Below, piece by piece: positions 36,701 to 47,386 of a DNA stretch of 64,000 nt. A program made the translations under genes and the position numbers. A model generated the notes under the pieces. The model was not told the DNA's origin, did not search any database, and worked only from the letters and a program-made list of their open reading frames with translations. Position 1 is the stretch's first letter; each line of letters opens with the position of its first letter. This stretch comes from Apostichopus japonicus (Eukaryota; Echinodermata; Holothuroidea; Aspidochirotida; Stichopodidae), in assembly GCF_037975245.1 (NCBI RefSeq), contig NC_092574.1, forward strand, positions 326,001 through 390,000, given 5' to 3'.

Positions 36701-39700
36701 CAAGTTTTTGTATTGAATGAGTGCAGTTGTTAAATTTTTTGTCTCTGCCATCCCCACCCCACCCCCGGAAAGAAGTATCCCTAACCATGATGGAATATCA
36801 CTTAGTAATATTCAGTCTTACCGAAGGCGATGGAGTACAACAGAGTTGAGGAGAGTGGAATTTTCCGAAGGTTAAAGTGTCACTGTTCCCCTGACCAACA
36901 CGGGAATGATGCTAACTTTGTTAATTTAGGCGAGGATAACAGCTAGGTACTTGACTCCATAAAGAACTCTGACATGTGGGTGTATAGAACAGAAAAATAT
37001 ATTGATACAATTACCGACTGAAACACCCGTTCATATAGAACGCGGACATGTGGGTGTATAGAACAGAAAAATATAGTGATACAATTACCGACTGAAACAC
37101 CCGTTCATATAGAACTCGAACATGTGGGTGTATAGAACAGAAAAATATAGTGATACAATTACCGACTGAAACACCCCATCATGAAATTACACCCTTCATA
37201 TAAATCACAAATTAGGGAATGATTGAATTATAGCATTAGGAAATTCTAGAAATTAAGAAACTTGATCTCTTTTCACATCTTCAAATGACAATTTCAATCC
37301 AAAAGTTTGGTAACCTTCAGGTCGCTGTCACTGTTTCACCAGCTCCCGTCTTTTGGGCTACTTTCTCTTTAGGCCAGCACCCCTTGTCTCTCTTGCTCCG
37401 CTGATTGTCGAGAACTGCAGGGTACAAATACGTTAACTAGTATTTTGTCTAAATACATGCTCTGGAATTATCCCGAGGGTATTTGTAAGACGAACCCTAA
37501 CCACAGTGAACCTTCCTGCAGATGTGAATTTCCCTTTGGGATATTGAAAACGCATAACACATAACAACATAAATAATTACATAAACCCACCACCAAGTCC
37601 TAAATTATCACAAGGCTCCCAATTCTATAATGCCCCCACTAACTGCTCCAATACAACACTTACTATATGCATACTATCTCTACCCCTAGGGCAGCTTCAA
37701 TGGCCAGGATTATTCTAGAACATAATCTCTGTATCTGAAATATCATGCCATACCCCAAGACACAATGCTCCTCTCTAAAGTGATCCCTGATTGCATAATC
37801 TTGTAACACATATTACTAAGTATTATTGACATATCCCCTAGGCTAGAGCCAAAGTTGCCTAGGTCGGGATACAAACCCCCACAACAACAGTGACACTTCA
37901 ATAAACAAAATGTCACTGTTCACCTGTCCCCACATGTTCTTAACAAGGATAAATAATGTGACTTACTTCACTGGGCTTTGACTTGCTCTCCAGGTACAGA
38001 CTGGCACCACGATACATCCACACAGAACCGGTTACTGGTCAAATTAACTCAGGTGGTGACAATAAGTAATATATGTTTTTTTGCATATAAAATGTTGGCC
38101 TCGCAGGCTAAGCTTCTCAACAAGCCTGAATACAACTTAGTGCCCTCACAGGGTCTTACCACAACAGCAATAATAACCAACACACCACGCCCACAAATGA
38201 CACAGCCAGTCTTGTACAACTGTACCTTTCAAACCCTGGGAGTCAAGTGAGGAATATTCTCCAACTCTGAAATGAATGCATACCATGTACTGCTCAAAAC
38301 AATACATAACACAAAACAAGACACAAACAAGACAAATATACAGGACACAAAGGGATAAAGCTACTACCTTCAAGTCAGGTACAATCTAGCTTGTGCCATT
38401 CAGAGTCACTCAAGTGATACATAAGGCAATACATAACATAAAGAATACATCAAGTTTATGTACTTCGTCCTCAGATTTAGTGTAAAGTATTTTTTTGGGG
38501 TGAATATTGTAAGGATAACAAGCTCGTTCCTTTTTTCCTAGAACTGAATAAGTATTCACGCAAAGCAAATTGCTCTTTTACCCATCATCAAAGTAGCTGT
38601 GCAGTTACTAGTGTATTGGAAACAATATTATACCTGCCATAAGTTTTGCCATATGGTACTGTGCATTATTTTTTTTTTTTGGGGGGGGGGGGTTTCCCTT
38701 AAATTGTATGCGCATTGTGTCACGTTTGTTTTGACAAATAAGGCTTTGTTCTGTGCAGTGATAATCTTTCCCTATAATCCCAGAGATATAAATATAAATA
38801 TATTTAGAGGAAACTCTTGAAAAAGTTTGTAACAAAATTAACGCCGAGTCAGGTCAGATCTTTCTGGAAACCCTACACGTAATGAGACTAGGAGAGAATT
38901 GGTCTGGGAGGATGGGATGGGGGGGCGGGTTTTAGTGGAATATTTAGGAACATTGCAGTTATTGTGTGTTGTTCTCCATCTCAATTAAAGACCTGTTATT
39001 TATGTGTAAATTAACACCTAGTTACTTAGTATTTTGCTGTTTGGATGCAGCCAGGGGTGGGACCTAGATTCCCCATCTCTTAGATTTTGTCTGTAACCCC
39101 ACCAAAACACATATCCAGTACCACTAAACCCACTCCGAACTCTGTTGCTCCATTTACCCGAGCAAATCTTGCTATGAAATTGACTGACTTGCTACACAAA
39201 TGCAAAGATATTGGGCATTTTTTTTTTCCATTAACAGAAACTCTAGTGTTATCATCAATATAATGATAAACAAAATGGAGAAACTTTCAGCACATGTATT
39301 CAAAATAGTAAACACTTACTTATTGCCTCCACTCCACCCTCCAGTTTAATATTCTGGCTTTGCTTTCTGATTATGTGCAGGTTTGAGATGTAGTACATTT
39401 CTCCGTCCGTGTTATTGTCAGATAATGAAATGAGAATAAGAATTAATAAAATTGTAAAAGAAAGTTTCCTTCCTCGACAGCATGACTTCATATCCGTCAC
39501 TTCTTCAGTATCTACCTAAATGACAAATGTAGGCTGAATTTTAGACACAATAATGTCGTAGTCCACCAGAACAAGGTTAATTGCTGATCCAGTTCCAAGC
39601 TATTTACCGTTAAAATATGCTAAACCTCCGGTATGTTCCTTTAAAGGCTAACTTGATGATGTTATCAGCTCTTCTAGAACAGGCTTTAATGTTAATGTTA

Positions 39701-41102
39701 ACCCATTGCTTTACATTCTAATAACTCACTCAACCAAAGCATGTTCCTTAAACTTGATATTAAAACAACAACACCCTTGCACCCATTGAAAGAAAATTAT
39801 ACACCATCTATCCAAAAGTTGACAAATTTGTACTACCACTGTAAACATGTCATTTGAGACAGGTAAATATCTTTTTTGTGATTTTGTGCTGGATCTGAAG
39901 AACTCAGCTAAATGGTTAAAGTATTAGAATAAATAGTCTTGTCACTCTAAACCGATGAACCTCGGCAAATTAATGGGTCGTTCCCTTACAAATTAAAAGT
40001 GGCAAAAAAAATCCAGCCTGGCCTAATAACGCTGTTTTTCAACCGTTCACAACAAATTAACTGAGGTTTGTTAAGCTTTGTTTCTAAAGTCATCTTTTTT
40101 ATGAATTTTTCCTTCATGTCTTTCCATTGTAATATAGCTTGTAAATCTATTGCAATCAAAAAATTTTACATTTTTTTTTACATTTTATACTAATATTCTG
40201 TAACTACTGTAGTTGATACAACAATACTAGACATTTCACTAGTAGATGGGTTATAAATAAAATTAAAAAAATTGACATTTCTGACATTACATAAGTTAGG
40301 GAAATCATTAAATGTTCTTAGATCTCTGTCTGTGGCTCTGACTCCCTCCCACCAAGAAAGTGTTAATCCCCCACCCCCTCCTATCACCCAAAGCAATCCG
40401 TTTTTGCCCTTAAAATTATTGGCTATCGTTGACTCATTTGAGTCTTCAAATGTAACATGCATGATCTACACTTTATGCAGAGTTCTTACGTCTACATGGC
40501 TTGTGTATTCCTATCTAGTAATTTTCTTTCATACTCTTTTATCGACAGAACCACCTATGGTGTCCAACATGGAACAGCTCCCAGAGAGACCTCCAGAAGA
40601 CTTAAATTTGTAAGAGACTTGGGAAGATGACGAAACATCAGACAGAGACAATAAATTGGAATCCCAAGCCCCTGTAGCCGATTCAGATCCCTACTCTAGT
40701 CTCATTATGGACATGAAAGCCTCCATCTTACCTCCGAGTTAAGTACAGTCTAACTTATACCAGATCAGGAAAGGCTTACAAGACGATAACCTCCTGAAGG
40801 CAGAAGAAGACAGAAAAGTTTGTTCCAATTCTGGTAGCGACGTGCCGAACGCTTCATCAATCCAAAATGACAAGCTGATGGAAGTTTCCCCCGAAGGGAT
40901 TAGAAATGGGACTAAAGTTGAAGAAGAATCGGAAAGTGATTCGATCCAGCTACCAGATAGTCCTGCCGGTCTCAAACTTTCAGGATCACAAACTTTTGAG
41001 CCACCGATGTTGCAGCTTCTTAAAAGATATATTTATTATTATTATTTGTTTCATCACATAGTATTACAAGGTGAACAAGACAATATAAGTACAAATAAGT
41101 AA
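33718..41102 (+). CDS. Multi-exon gene, unrecognised coiled-coil-like product
   Basis: Four exons with canonical signals join in phase: 33718-33849 (strong pyrimidine tract, CAG| ... |GTAAGT), 35103-35187 (TTTCAG| ... |GTGAGA), 36226-36346 (TGCTTAG| ... |GTACAT) and 40549-40613 (GACAG| ... TAA). The joined product reads SGSDSYRDILTSH, RDMIDKDGYLQGMQGIK, SVKRLLAEIKMLGQRVV and PPMVSNMEQLPERPPEDLNL. It is charged and largely helical, with a likely coiled coil in exon 3. The first exon looks internal, so the 5' end of the gene is not visible. The frame stays open past the TAA at 40611 to 41102 except for a second TAA at 40740. That stretch is acidic and protein-like (WEDDETSDRDNKLES, KVEEESESDSIQLPDS). 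Intron 1 contains a hairpin-ended repeat. I do not recognise the family. Confidence 0.65.
34310..35000. repeat. Hairpin-ended GTGA-rich repeat, third member
   Basis: Arms ATCTCATCTCCC (34310-34321) and GGGAGATGAGAT (34337-34348) form a perfect 12-bp hairpin after a T-rich run. A GTGAGTGAGTG tract (34373-34420) and two diverged copies of a module with TTCAAACTTGGTGGGTRGG-like sequence (34470, 34770) follow. It lies in intron 1 of the 33.7-41.1 kb gene. Confidence 0.7.
35712..36212. repeat. Short ATTGATTATTAATCCAT array split by a hairpin element
   Basis: Three copies of a 28-29-bp unit (TAATCCATNTTTGCNTGATTGATTAT) at 35715-35797 are interrupted by about 380 bp and resume at 36176-36212. The insert has ATACAA/TTGTAT ends. 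Its left part is a long hairpin with arms of about 23 and 12 bp (35819-35936). Confidence 0.7.
36963..37184. repeat. 73-bp tandem repeat, three copies
   Basis: Each unit contains CATGTGGGTGTATAGAACAG and ACAATTACCGACTGAAACAC. The copies differ by only a few bases. It lies within the long last intron of the 33.7-41.1 kb gene. Confidence 0.9.
37185..40548. other. Long intron, no further exons recognised
   Basis: This is the remainder of the last intron of the gene above. There is a T-run/G-run near 38669-38692 and short ORFs only. I could not place another exon with matching phase, although small ones could be missed. Confidence 0.4.
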
Positions 41103-41179
41103 AAAATGTGAAAGGAAGTCAACTAAGAAACCCTTTTGGGCTTAATCGAATTGAGTACTCCCTATCTATATGTACATGT

Positions 41180-41303
<124 letters not shown>

Positions 41304-42028
41304 TATATATATGTAAGCTTTTCTACTTCTTTATTTTGTATCACCATGTGTGTAAATATTGAAGCACTAAGATATGCAGTTTTTTTCCTTGAAATAGCAA
41401 GAGATATAATAGAGAACACTGTTATGAAAGCTGTACTTAAAACACTTGAAAAACTGCTCTCCTAAATTTTAAGGAATAGTTTGGCAGAATTTTTTTCTGG
41501 GGAACTCTACCTTTATTTCATGCATAGTCTTGAATACTTCTGCAATACCATAAGATCATCTCTGCCCTGCACCTAAAAATACTGGGTTTTTTATTCTCTC
41601 TTGCATGTTTTCAAAAGTGCCCTTCTCAAGGGTATCATGTTGAAAATTTTCTCATATTTACAGATGGAAATTATGAAGTTATGTCAATTGAGGTCATCAG
41701 CGGCCAAAATACAAAAACCTTGTAGTCTAGTTTAGTGAATATCTGTAGCATCGGTAAAATGTCATAATTAGGTGGTAGGTCCCCCTCACTGAGCATTACA
41801 CTTTGAGCAGTTCTGTTAAGAGGTCAAATGTAAATTGGAGTCATCAGCTGCCAAAAGCCTGAAATCCTTGTCGACATCAAAATCAAAGCTGCGATTATCC
41901 TCATGCTCAGAAATGTACAAGAACTGAATGTTCTATGAAGAGGTCAAAGGTCACTTAGGGTCAAATTCTGACCACCTTGATCAGGCGCGTATCCAGGGGG
42001 GCTCGCGTATCTAGGGGGGCGCCCCCCA

Positions 42029-42160
42029 GGTAAGAAATAGAGGAGAGAAAAAAAGAGAGAAGAAAAAAGGGGAAAAAGAGGGGAAAGAAGGGGAGGAAGG
42101 AAGGGAAAAGAAAAAGAAGAAATAGAGGAAAAGGAGAAAAGGAGGGAGTAGAAAAAACGG
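42029..42160 (+). repeat. Polypurine tract, about 130 nt
   Basis: Almost pure A/G on the plus strand with only a few T or C, following a GGGGGGCGCCCCCC palindrome near 42014-42028. It is probably part of a decayed transposon, and tracts like this can form triplex DNA. Confidence 0.85.
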
Positions 42161-42327
42161 CAAGCAACTGGGAAGAGAAAAAAGAACAGTGACATAATTA
42201 CAGGGCTGATCCCTATTATACACATAGGGTAGCCAGTGACGGATCGATGATTTTGGAATGGGTGTGCGCCTCACCCTACCCCTTCCACCGACAACTCCAT
42301 TTTGACGTTTTCATATTTCCTCTCTCA

Positions 42328-42510
<183 letters not shown>

Positions 42511-43027
42511 ACAATTGTACAATTGTGCTATGAAACCAACTGTGGCTGGTCTCGAACTTGACCAAGTCGTCGGGAACATAATGCATTTTCAGTATTAGAC
42601 CAGGATCTATATGCGAACTGCACTAGACATATGTCCTTCGATGCAACACTGCCATCCAGAGATAAAATGTTATACTCCGACCTGAATGCTAATTGTTACC
42701 CTAAACCTCGTACCGTAACTCATACAATGAATCTAAAAATAAATTCCGCATGTGATTAGAGAATTGAGCACATCTCCTGTGAATATCATGTAGTGCATGG
42801 GGGGGGGGGGGACAGGCGGACGCACCTATCACTTCTTGAGATTGTTCCAATCTGCGTGAAAATGCCCCACCACCCACCCCCACAACCCCTACGCCCCACC
42901 CCTCTTATCGCTTCCCAATGGGTTACAAAACTTAAACAATAACCTTCGCCCGTAGTACTAAAACCTTGACAAAATCCGGCAACACACCACTTCATCGATA
43001 GATAACGAGTCTAGTGATCGGGCTGTG

Positions 43028-43063
<36 letters not shown>

Positions 43064-43064
43064 T
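42511..43064. other. Unassigned non-coding sequence
   Basis: Contains G- and C-runs near 42800 and 42870, and TA/AG microsatellites at 43028-43062. No gene is seen. Confidence 0.4.
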
Positions 43065-43070
43065 CGTGCA

Positions 43071-44776
43071 TATGGCAAGCCGTTTTAACATTTACTTCGC
43101 AATTAGACTTCAGTCAAATACATTTCACTTTATTGGAATACATTCTACTTAAGTGAAATGTTATTCCACTTAAGTGGAAATGGACATTTCTATTTCACTT
43201 AAGTGGAAATGCCTCCCACTTAAGTGGAATTGTATTTCACTTTAGTGGAAATACATTCCACTTAAGTGGAATTGTAATTTACTTAAGTGGAATACATTTC
43301 CACTTTAGTGGAATAACATTTCACTTAAGCTAAATAGTCCATCTATTTCACTTAAGTGGAATACAATTCCACTCAAGTGAAATGCTTTTCCACTTAAGTG
43401 AAATACAATTCCAGTTGAGTGGAATGCATTTCCACTTAAGTGGAATTGTATTCCACTTAAGTGGAATACAATTTCATTTAAGTGGAATAATATCTTTTGG
43501 GCGTCAATTTCACTTATGTGGAATTCTATTCTGCTTAAAAATACAATTCCACTTAAGTGGAATGCATTTCCACTTAAGTGGAATTGTATTCTACTTAAGT
43601 GGAATACAATTACACTTTAGTGGAATAATATCTTTTGGGCGTCAATTTCACTTAAGTGGAATTCTATTCTGCTTAAGTAAAATACAATTCCACTTAAGTG
43701 GAAATGTTGATATGTGGCTTATATATAAATACAATTTAGGGTAATGTTCGTCGTAACGCATTCAATTGCTCATCACATATGATGATGTAGTCGATCCTCG
43801 TTGCACGTGTACATTATGGCTATGGCTAATCATTCACATCTAACATTGCTGGAATGCGATCAAATAATTGTTGTTGTTACAGACACAATTCGAAGTGTTG
43901 TTTTCTCACTTGCACAGGGGAACAATCAGTATGATGCACAACAGAGGCGGCTTACATCTTGTTTAAGTAACATAGGCAGAATTCGTAACTTTTTAGATAG
44001 TGAAACTTTTGACGAAGTAAAAGATTCCATCCAAAATAAAAAAAAGTAATACGTTCTCTAGCCCTTGTCAATGCGTTTTCGGCTGTAGCTCCAACCACTT
44101 GTAATGTATTTGCCATGGCTTTATTTTGGTAATGGTATTCGTCAGGTACCAGGTCAGGTACGTACGTACTCACCTTGCACAAATGTTAAGTGCTAGCTGG
44201 ATCCAGATGGACAGCCGATATTCATTGTGCACATATCGACACCACGTACGTACACGTATCGCGGCAAGTTGTTTATAATGGCGCGCAAAGGCATGGGCAA
44301 AGTTTGGCGTTGAATGAACTAGCCAATCACATTCCACTTAAGTGGAATACACTAGCCTATCACATTCCACTTAAGTGAAATAGACTATCCAATCACATTT
44401 CACTTAAGTGGAATTGTATTCCACTTAAGTGTAATTGTATTCCACTTAAGTGAAATAGACAGGACATTCCACTTAAGTGGAATTGTATTCCACTTAAGTA
44501 GAATAAAATTCCACTTAAGTGAAATGCATTTCCTAAGTGAAATACAATTCCACTTAAGTGAAATAGATTTAGCTTAAGTAAGATGCAGTGACAAGTTGAT
44601 GAATTCAGCTTAAGTAAAATACAATTAAGCTTAAGTGGAATGGTATTCCACTTAAGTGAAATAGAATTCCACTCAAGTTAAATAGTATTCTGCTTAAGTG
44701 AAATTGAATTCCACTTAAGTGAAATGTATTCGACTTAAGTCGAATTGCAAGGTAAATGTTAAAACGGCTTGCCATA
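43071..44776. mobile_element. TATGGC-ended palindrome-array element II (1706 bp)
   Basis: The left end TATGGCAAGCCGTTTTAACA is matched by its inverted copy at the right end, and inverted similarity continues for about 45 bp. An exact 6-bp TSD CGTGCA flanks it (43065-43070 and 44777-44782). Both arms (43130-43720 and 44325-44750) are dense arrays of TTCCACTTAAGTGGAA-type palindromes with 4-8-bp AT-rich spacers. A unique central core of about 600 bp separates the arms and holds one small ORF. The end sequence and TSD length match element I although the internal palindrome differs. Confidence 0.9.
43816..44049 (+). CDS. Small ORF in the core of palindrome-array element II
   Basis: This 77-codon frame starts at ATG 43816 and ends in TAA before an A-run. 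The product is soluble and mixed in charge (LECDQIIVVVTDTIRSVVF, then NIGRIRNFLDSETFDEVKDS) and would probably be helical. I do not recognise it and it is too short to be a DDE transposase. It is the only open frame in the non-palindromic core. It could be a captured exon, the remnant of a longer gene, or chance. Confidence 0.3.
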   Translation: MAMANHSHLTLLECDQIIVVVTDTIRSVVFSLAQGNNQYDAQQRRLTSCLSNIGRIRNFLDSETFDEVKDSIQNKKK

Positions 44777-44789
44777 CGTGCACTGACCT

Positions 44790-45370
44790 AAATGGAGTGT
44801 AACCACTCCCGATTTTGCAATTTCCCAAGATCAGGCCCGAAAAATCCCAAGAAATACCAAGAACACTGTGCTGCATGGATTTCTAGCAATATCCAGCGAT
44901 ATCTAGGGATGAATATCCCAAGATCTTACCTAAACTGAAGGCAGAGAGAGAATCGAATCCTTCAGTGAACTGAACTTGAAACTGTGCGTCTTTCGAAATG
45001 AAAAGAATGTGGTGAATTGCACAATAAACAGATCAAAGTTATTTATTTCAGTCTCATTTCAATTATTCGAATTTGTTAAGCAAACAGCAGATATCACATC
45101 ATATCAGTGAGCATGAAAATGGCGTTCCAGGATGAACAGCCTTCAAACCATGGGCGCAGATCCTGGTGGGGACAGCAGGACGCGTCCCCATCAACTTTTT
45201 TTCAGTAGTGGGGACATAATATACCGTGTCCCCACCAATTTTTCTTGACCAATAGCTGCATTTCAAGTTCCCCTGTATTGAACTTTGGCGCAGTTAGATC
45301 CAGCCCAGCCCCTCGGTTCCTACGCCCTTGCTAACCACTGCGTCACTGCAACTGTTGAGAAATAATGCTA
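44790..45370. other. Unassigned non-coding sequence
   Basis: Contains AAATCCCAAGAAATACCAAG-type short repeats and GTGGGGACA motifs near 45160-45230. No gene is seen. Confidence 0.35.
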
Positions 45371-45918
45371 ATTTTTTCTTCAAAATGGAACGGAGGGTGA
45401 TGTTCAAATGCTGTACAGGATAACTCAAAACGTACACCTTTATTGAACTTCATATTTCAAATGGTCTCAAAATTGGCATTATTTTCAGTGATTTATACTA
45501 CATGACTCTAGGTTTGGCAGTAACTTGTGAAAATGTTTCATAGTGAAAATAAAACAATGTCATGTTACTCATTAATTATTAAAGGGTTGGCAGAGCTGCT
45601 TTTCTTGCTCAAATTGATCAAAGAATATGTCCATGTGCTCATACATAGAGCATCTGTATGTCTTTATATCACATAGGAAGACTGTTCTCTCTGGGTATTG
45701 AAACATTTTGGAATATATATTCTACATTTTGAGTCCTTAAAAGATCTTAATTCTTTTGATTGCCTTGTTGCTAAAGTAATGGTCAAGACAACGTTTCCTG
45801 AATCTGCATAGCTCATGTCGCGGAGCGGTTGAAAACTATTAATATACAACAACCAGTTAAAACAACAGTATCAGGCAGTATTTTATCACCCTCCGTTCCA
45901 TTTTTGAAGAAAAAATTA
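45371..45918. mobile_element. Short inverted-repeat element (MITE-like, 548 bp)
   Basis: The left arm (ATTTTTTCTTCAAAATGGAAC onward, about 32 bp) is matched by an inverted copy at 45887-45919 with one mismatch. TA dinucleotides adjoin both ends, compatible with a mariner-type TSD. The interior encodes nothing. Confidence 0.6.
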
Positions 45919-46314
45919 CGATTAAAACATTGAACACTTCTATCGCTTAGCATACAATTTCCGAGGAAACAGCACCGTGAAACTGGAGAACATTTATGAA
46001 TAAGAAAGGTTTGATTTGACTGCGTTGAAATAACTGGCAAGATGCGTGGAGCGCTCTCTATCGGCCTCTTATTTGGTCAGTTTGCAACTTCAGAGGAACA
46101 ATAGAAACCCGAAAAAACTTTTAAAACGAACAAAGGATTCACAAACCTTTGTTCTGCCTAAAAGATAAGCAGAGGCCAAAAGAGGCCTAAAAGATAAGCA
46201 GAATGAAACTGTTAGCAAACTGCTTATCCACTAGAGAGCCTGTGTAATAGAATGTGTAAAAGTTTCGATCCTAGCAGGATCTTCTTCAGAGGCTTAAAAA
46301 ATAAGATCAGCAGA

Positions 46315-47280
46315 AAGTTTGGTTTATTGTAGATTTGTGTGCGCGGAATTAGCCCGATTGATACGGGGAAAGGTGATTAATTTGCTCTAGGTGGGATCTG
46401 GTGCGGTTATCTATAATTCTTTCGGAAATCTTACATACGGCTGGGAAGAGACTAATTGGTCGATAGTTTTGAATTTTGGTGCGGTCTTTACTTAGTTTCG
46501 GTATTAAAATCTTTTTGGCGGATTTCCATGGGGTTGGGAAATAACCCAGTCTAAGGAGTTCGTTAAATAGTGGGAAAATATGAGAGTTAATGAATATCGG
46601 AGGGGAGTTTTTAGGCATTTGGTCATTTATGTTGTCAGGACCAGTGGAGGATGCATTTTTTAGTGGCACTATACCAATTGTTTACATCTATTTTATTGAG
46701 CAGAGGGATGTTTTTTGTTGAGACATCCTAATGGGTTGGTGTTAAAGCTGGTTGCATTTCTGATAATTGTACGGTCTATTTCGTGTTTACAGCTGATATC
46801 GTATCGGGGGCCATCGTAGATATTGAATATACTTTTAAAGTACGATTCAATTAGCTTTATTTGGTCTTGAGTTTTTGTGATGAGGTTACCTACGTTATCT
46901 CTAAGGCCTTGGTCTGTTTTACCTGTGTTTGGGGTTGTAATGGGGTTAATGATTTTTTTAAATTTTCCAAAAGTGTTTCGGGTTTTTATCATTACTTATT
47001 AAATCGCAGTTGTTTGGGACGCGGTTTTGTTCATCCGCCAATATTTGTCTGTTTATTGCTATTTAAGTTGGTTAATTTGGGTTTTTAGAGTTAGGTCTCG
47101 GGAGATGATATAGGTTCTACGTAGGCGACGTCTGAGTTTCATATGTGTAAGGATTTTCTTATTTAGTTTTCGTTTTCTGTTTTGTTTTTAAATGACAGTG
47201 TCTTTTGAAAGTATTGAAGATATGATTGATGGGCAACGCTGTCACAGTAATTGTCGATGTAATTTAGCCAGGCGCGGCGG
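46315..47280 (-). pseudogene. Broken LINE reverse transcriptase, N-terminal RT blocks
   Basis: Minus-strand frames give, in order: YLQYFQKTLSFKNKTENEN (near 47200); KKILTHMKLRRRLRRTYI (near 47130); NPKHFWKIFKKI-like sequence (near 46980); TGPDNINDQMPKN and YFPTPWKSAKKILIPKLSKD (46500-46640); IQNYRPISLFPAVCKISERI; and finally LSPYQSG followed by TAA. T-G-P-D-N-I and N-Y-R-P-I-S-L are RT blocks 1 and 2 of Jockey/CR1-type LINEs. The catalytic FADD block is absent because the copy ends near 46315. Frameshifts separate the segments. Confidence 0.85.
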
Positions 47281-47386
47281 AACGGGAAAATTATTGGGGT
47301 GCCAATGTGTTAAGATTATCTAAGCGGAGCGCCACCATGGGTTGATGCGGAGCGTACAAGACAGTTTTGGGGTTTTCAAACCCCCA
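47281..47386. repeat. GCGGAGCG repeat fragment
   Basis: CTAAGCGGAGCGCCACCAYGG, followed by GCGGAGCGTAC, also occurs in inverted orientation at 58195-58250. The CACTA-like element A begins inside this fragment. Confidence 0.55.

Noticed and set aside
37978-38250. 90-codon ORF inside the long intron
   Set aside because: No family resemblance, and its ends do not fit splice sites in the phase of the surrounding gene.
39300-39500. 66-codon minus ORF with a hydrophobic stretch
   Set aside because: A short isolated ORF in AT-rich intron DNA with no supporting signal.
43382-43744. 120-codon ORF with a repeated FHLSGI motif
   Set aside because: Translation of the TTCCACTTAAGTGG array in element II.
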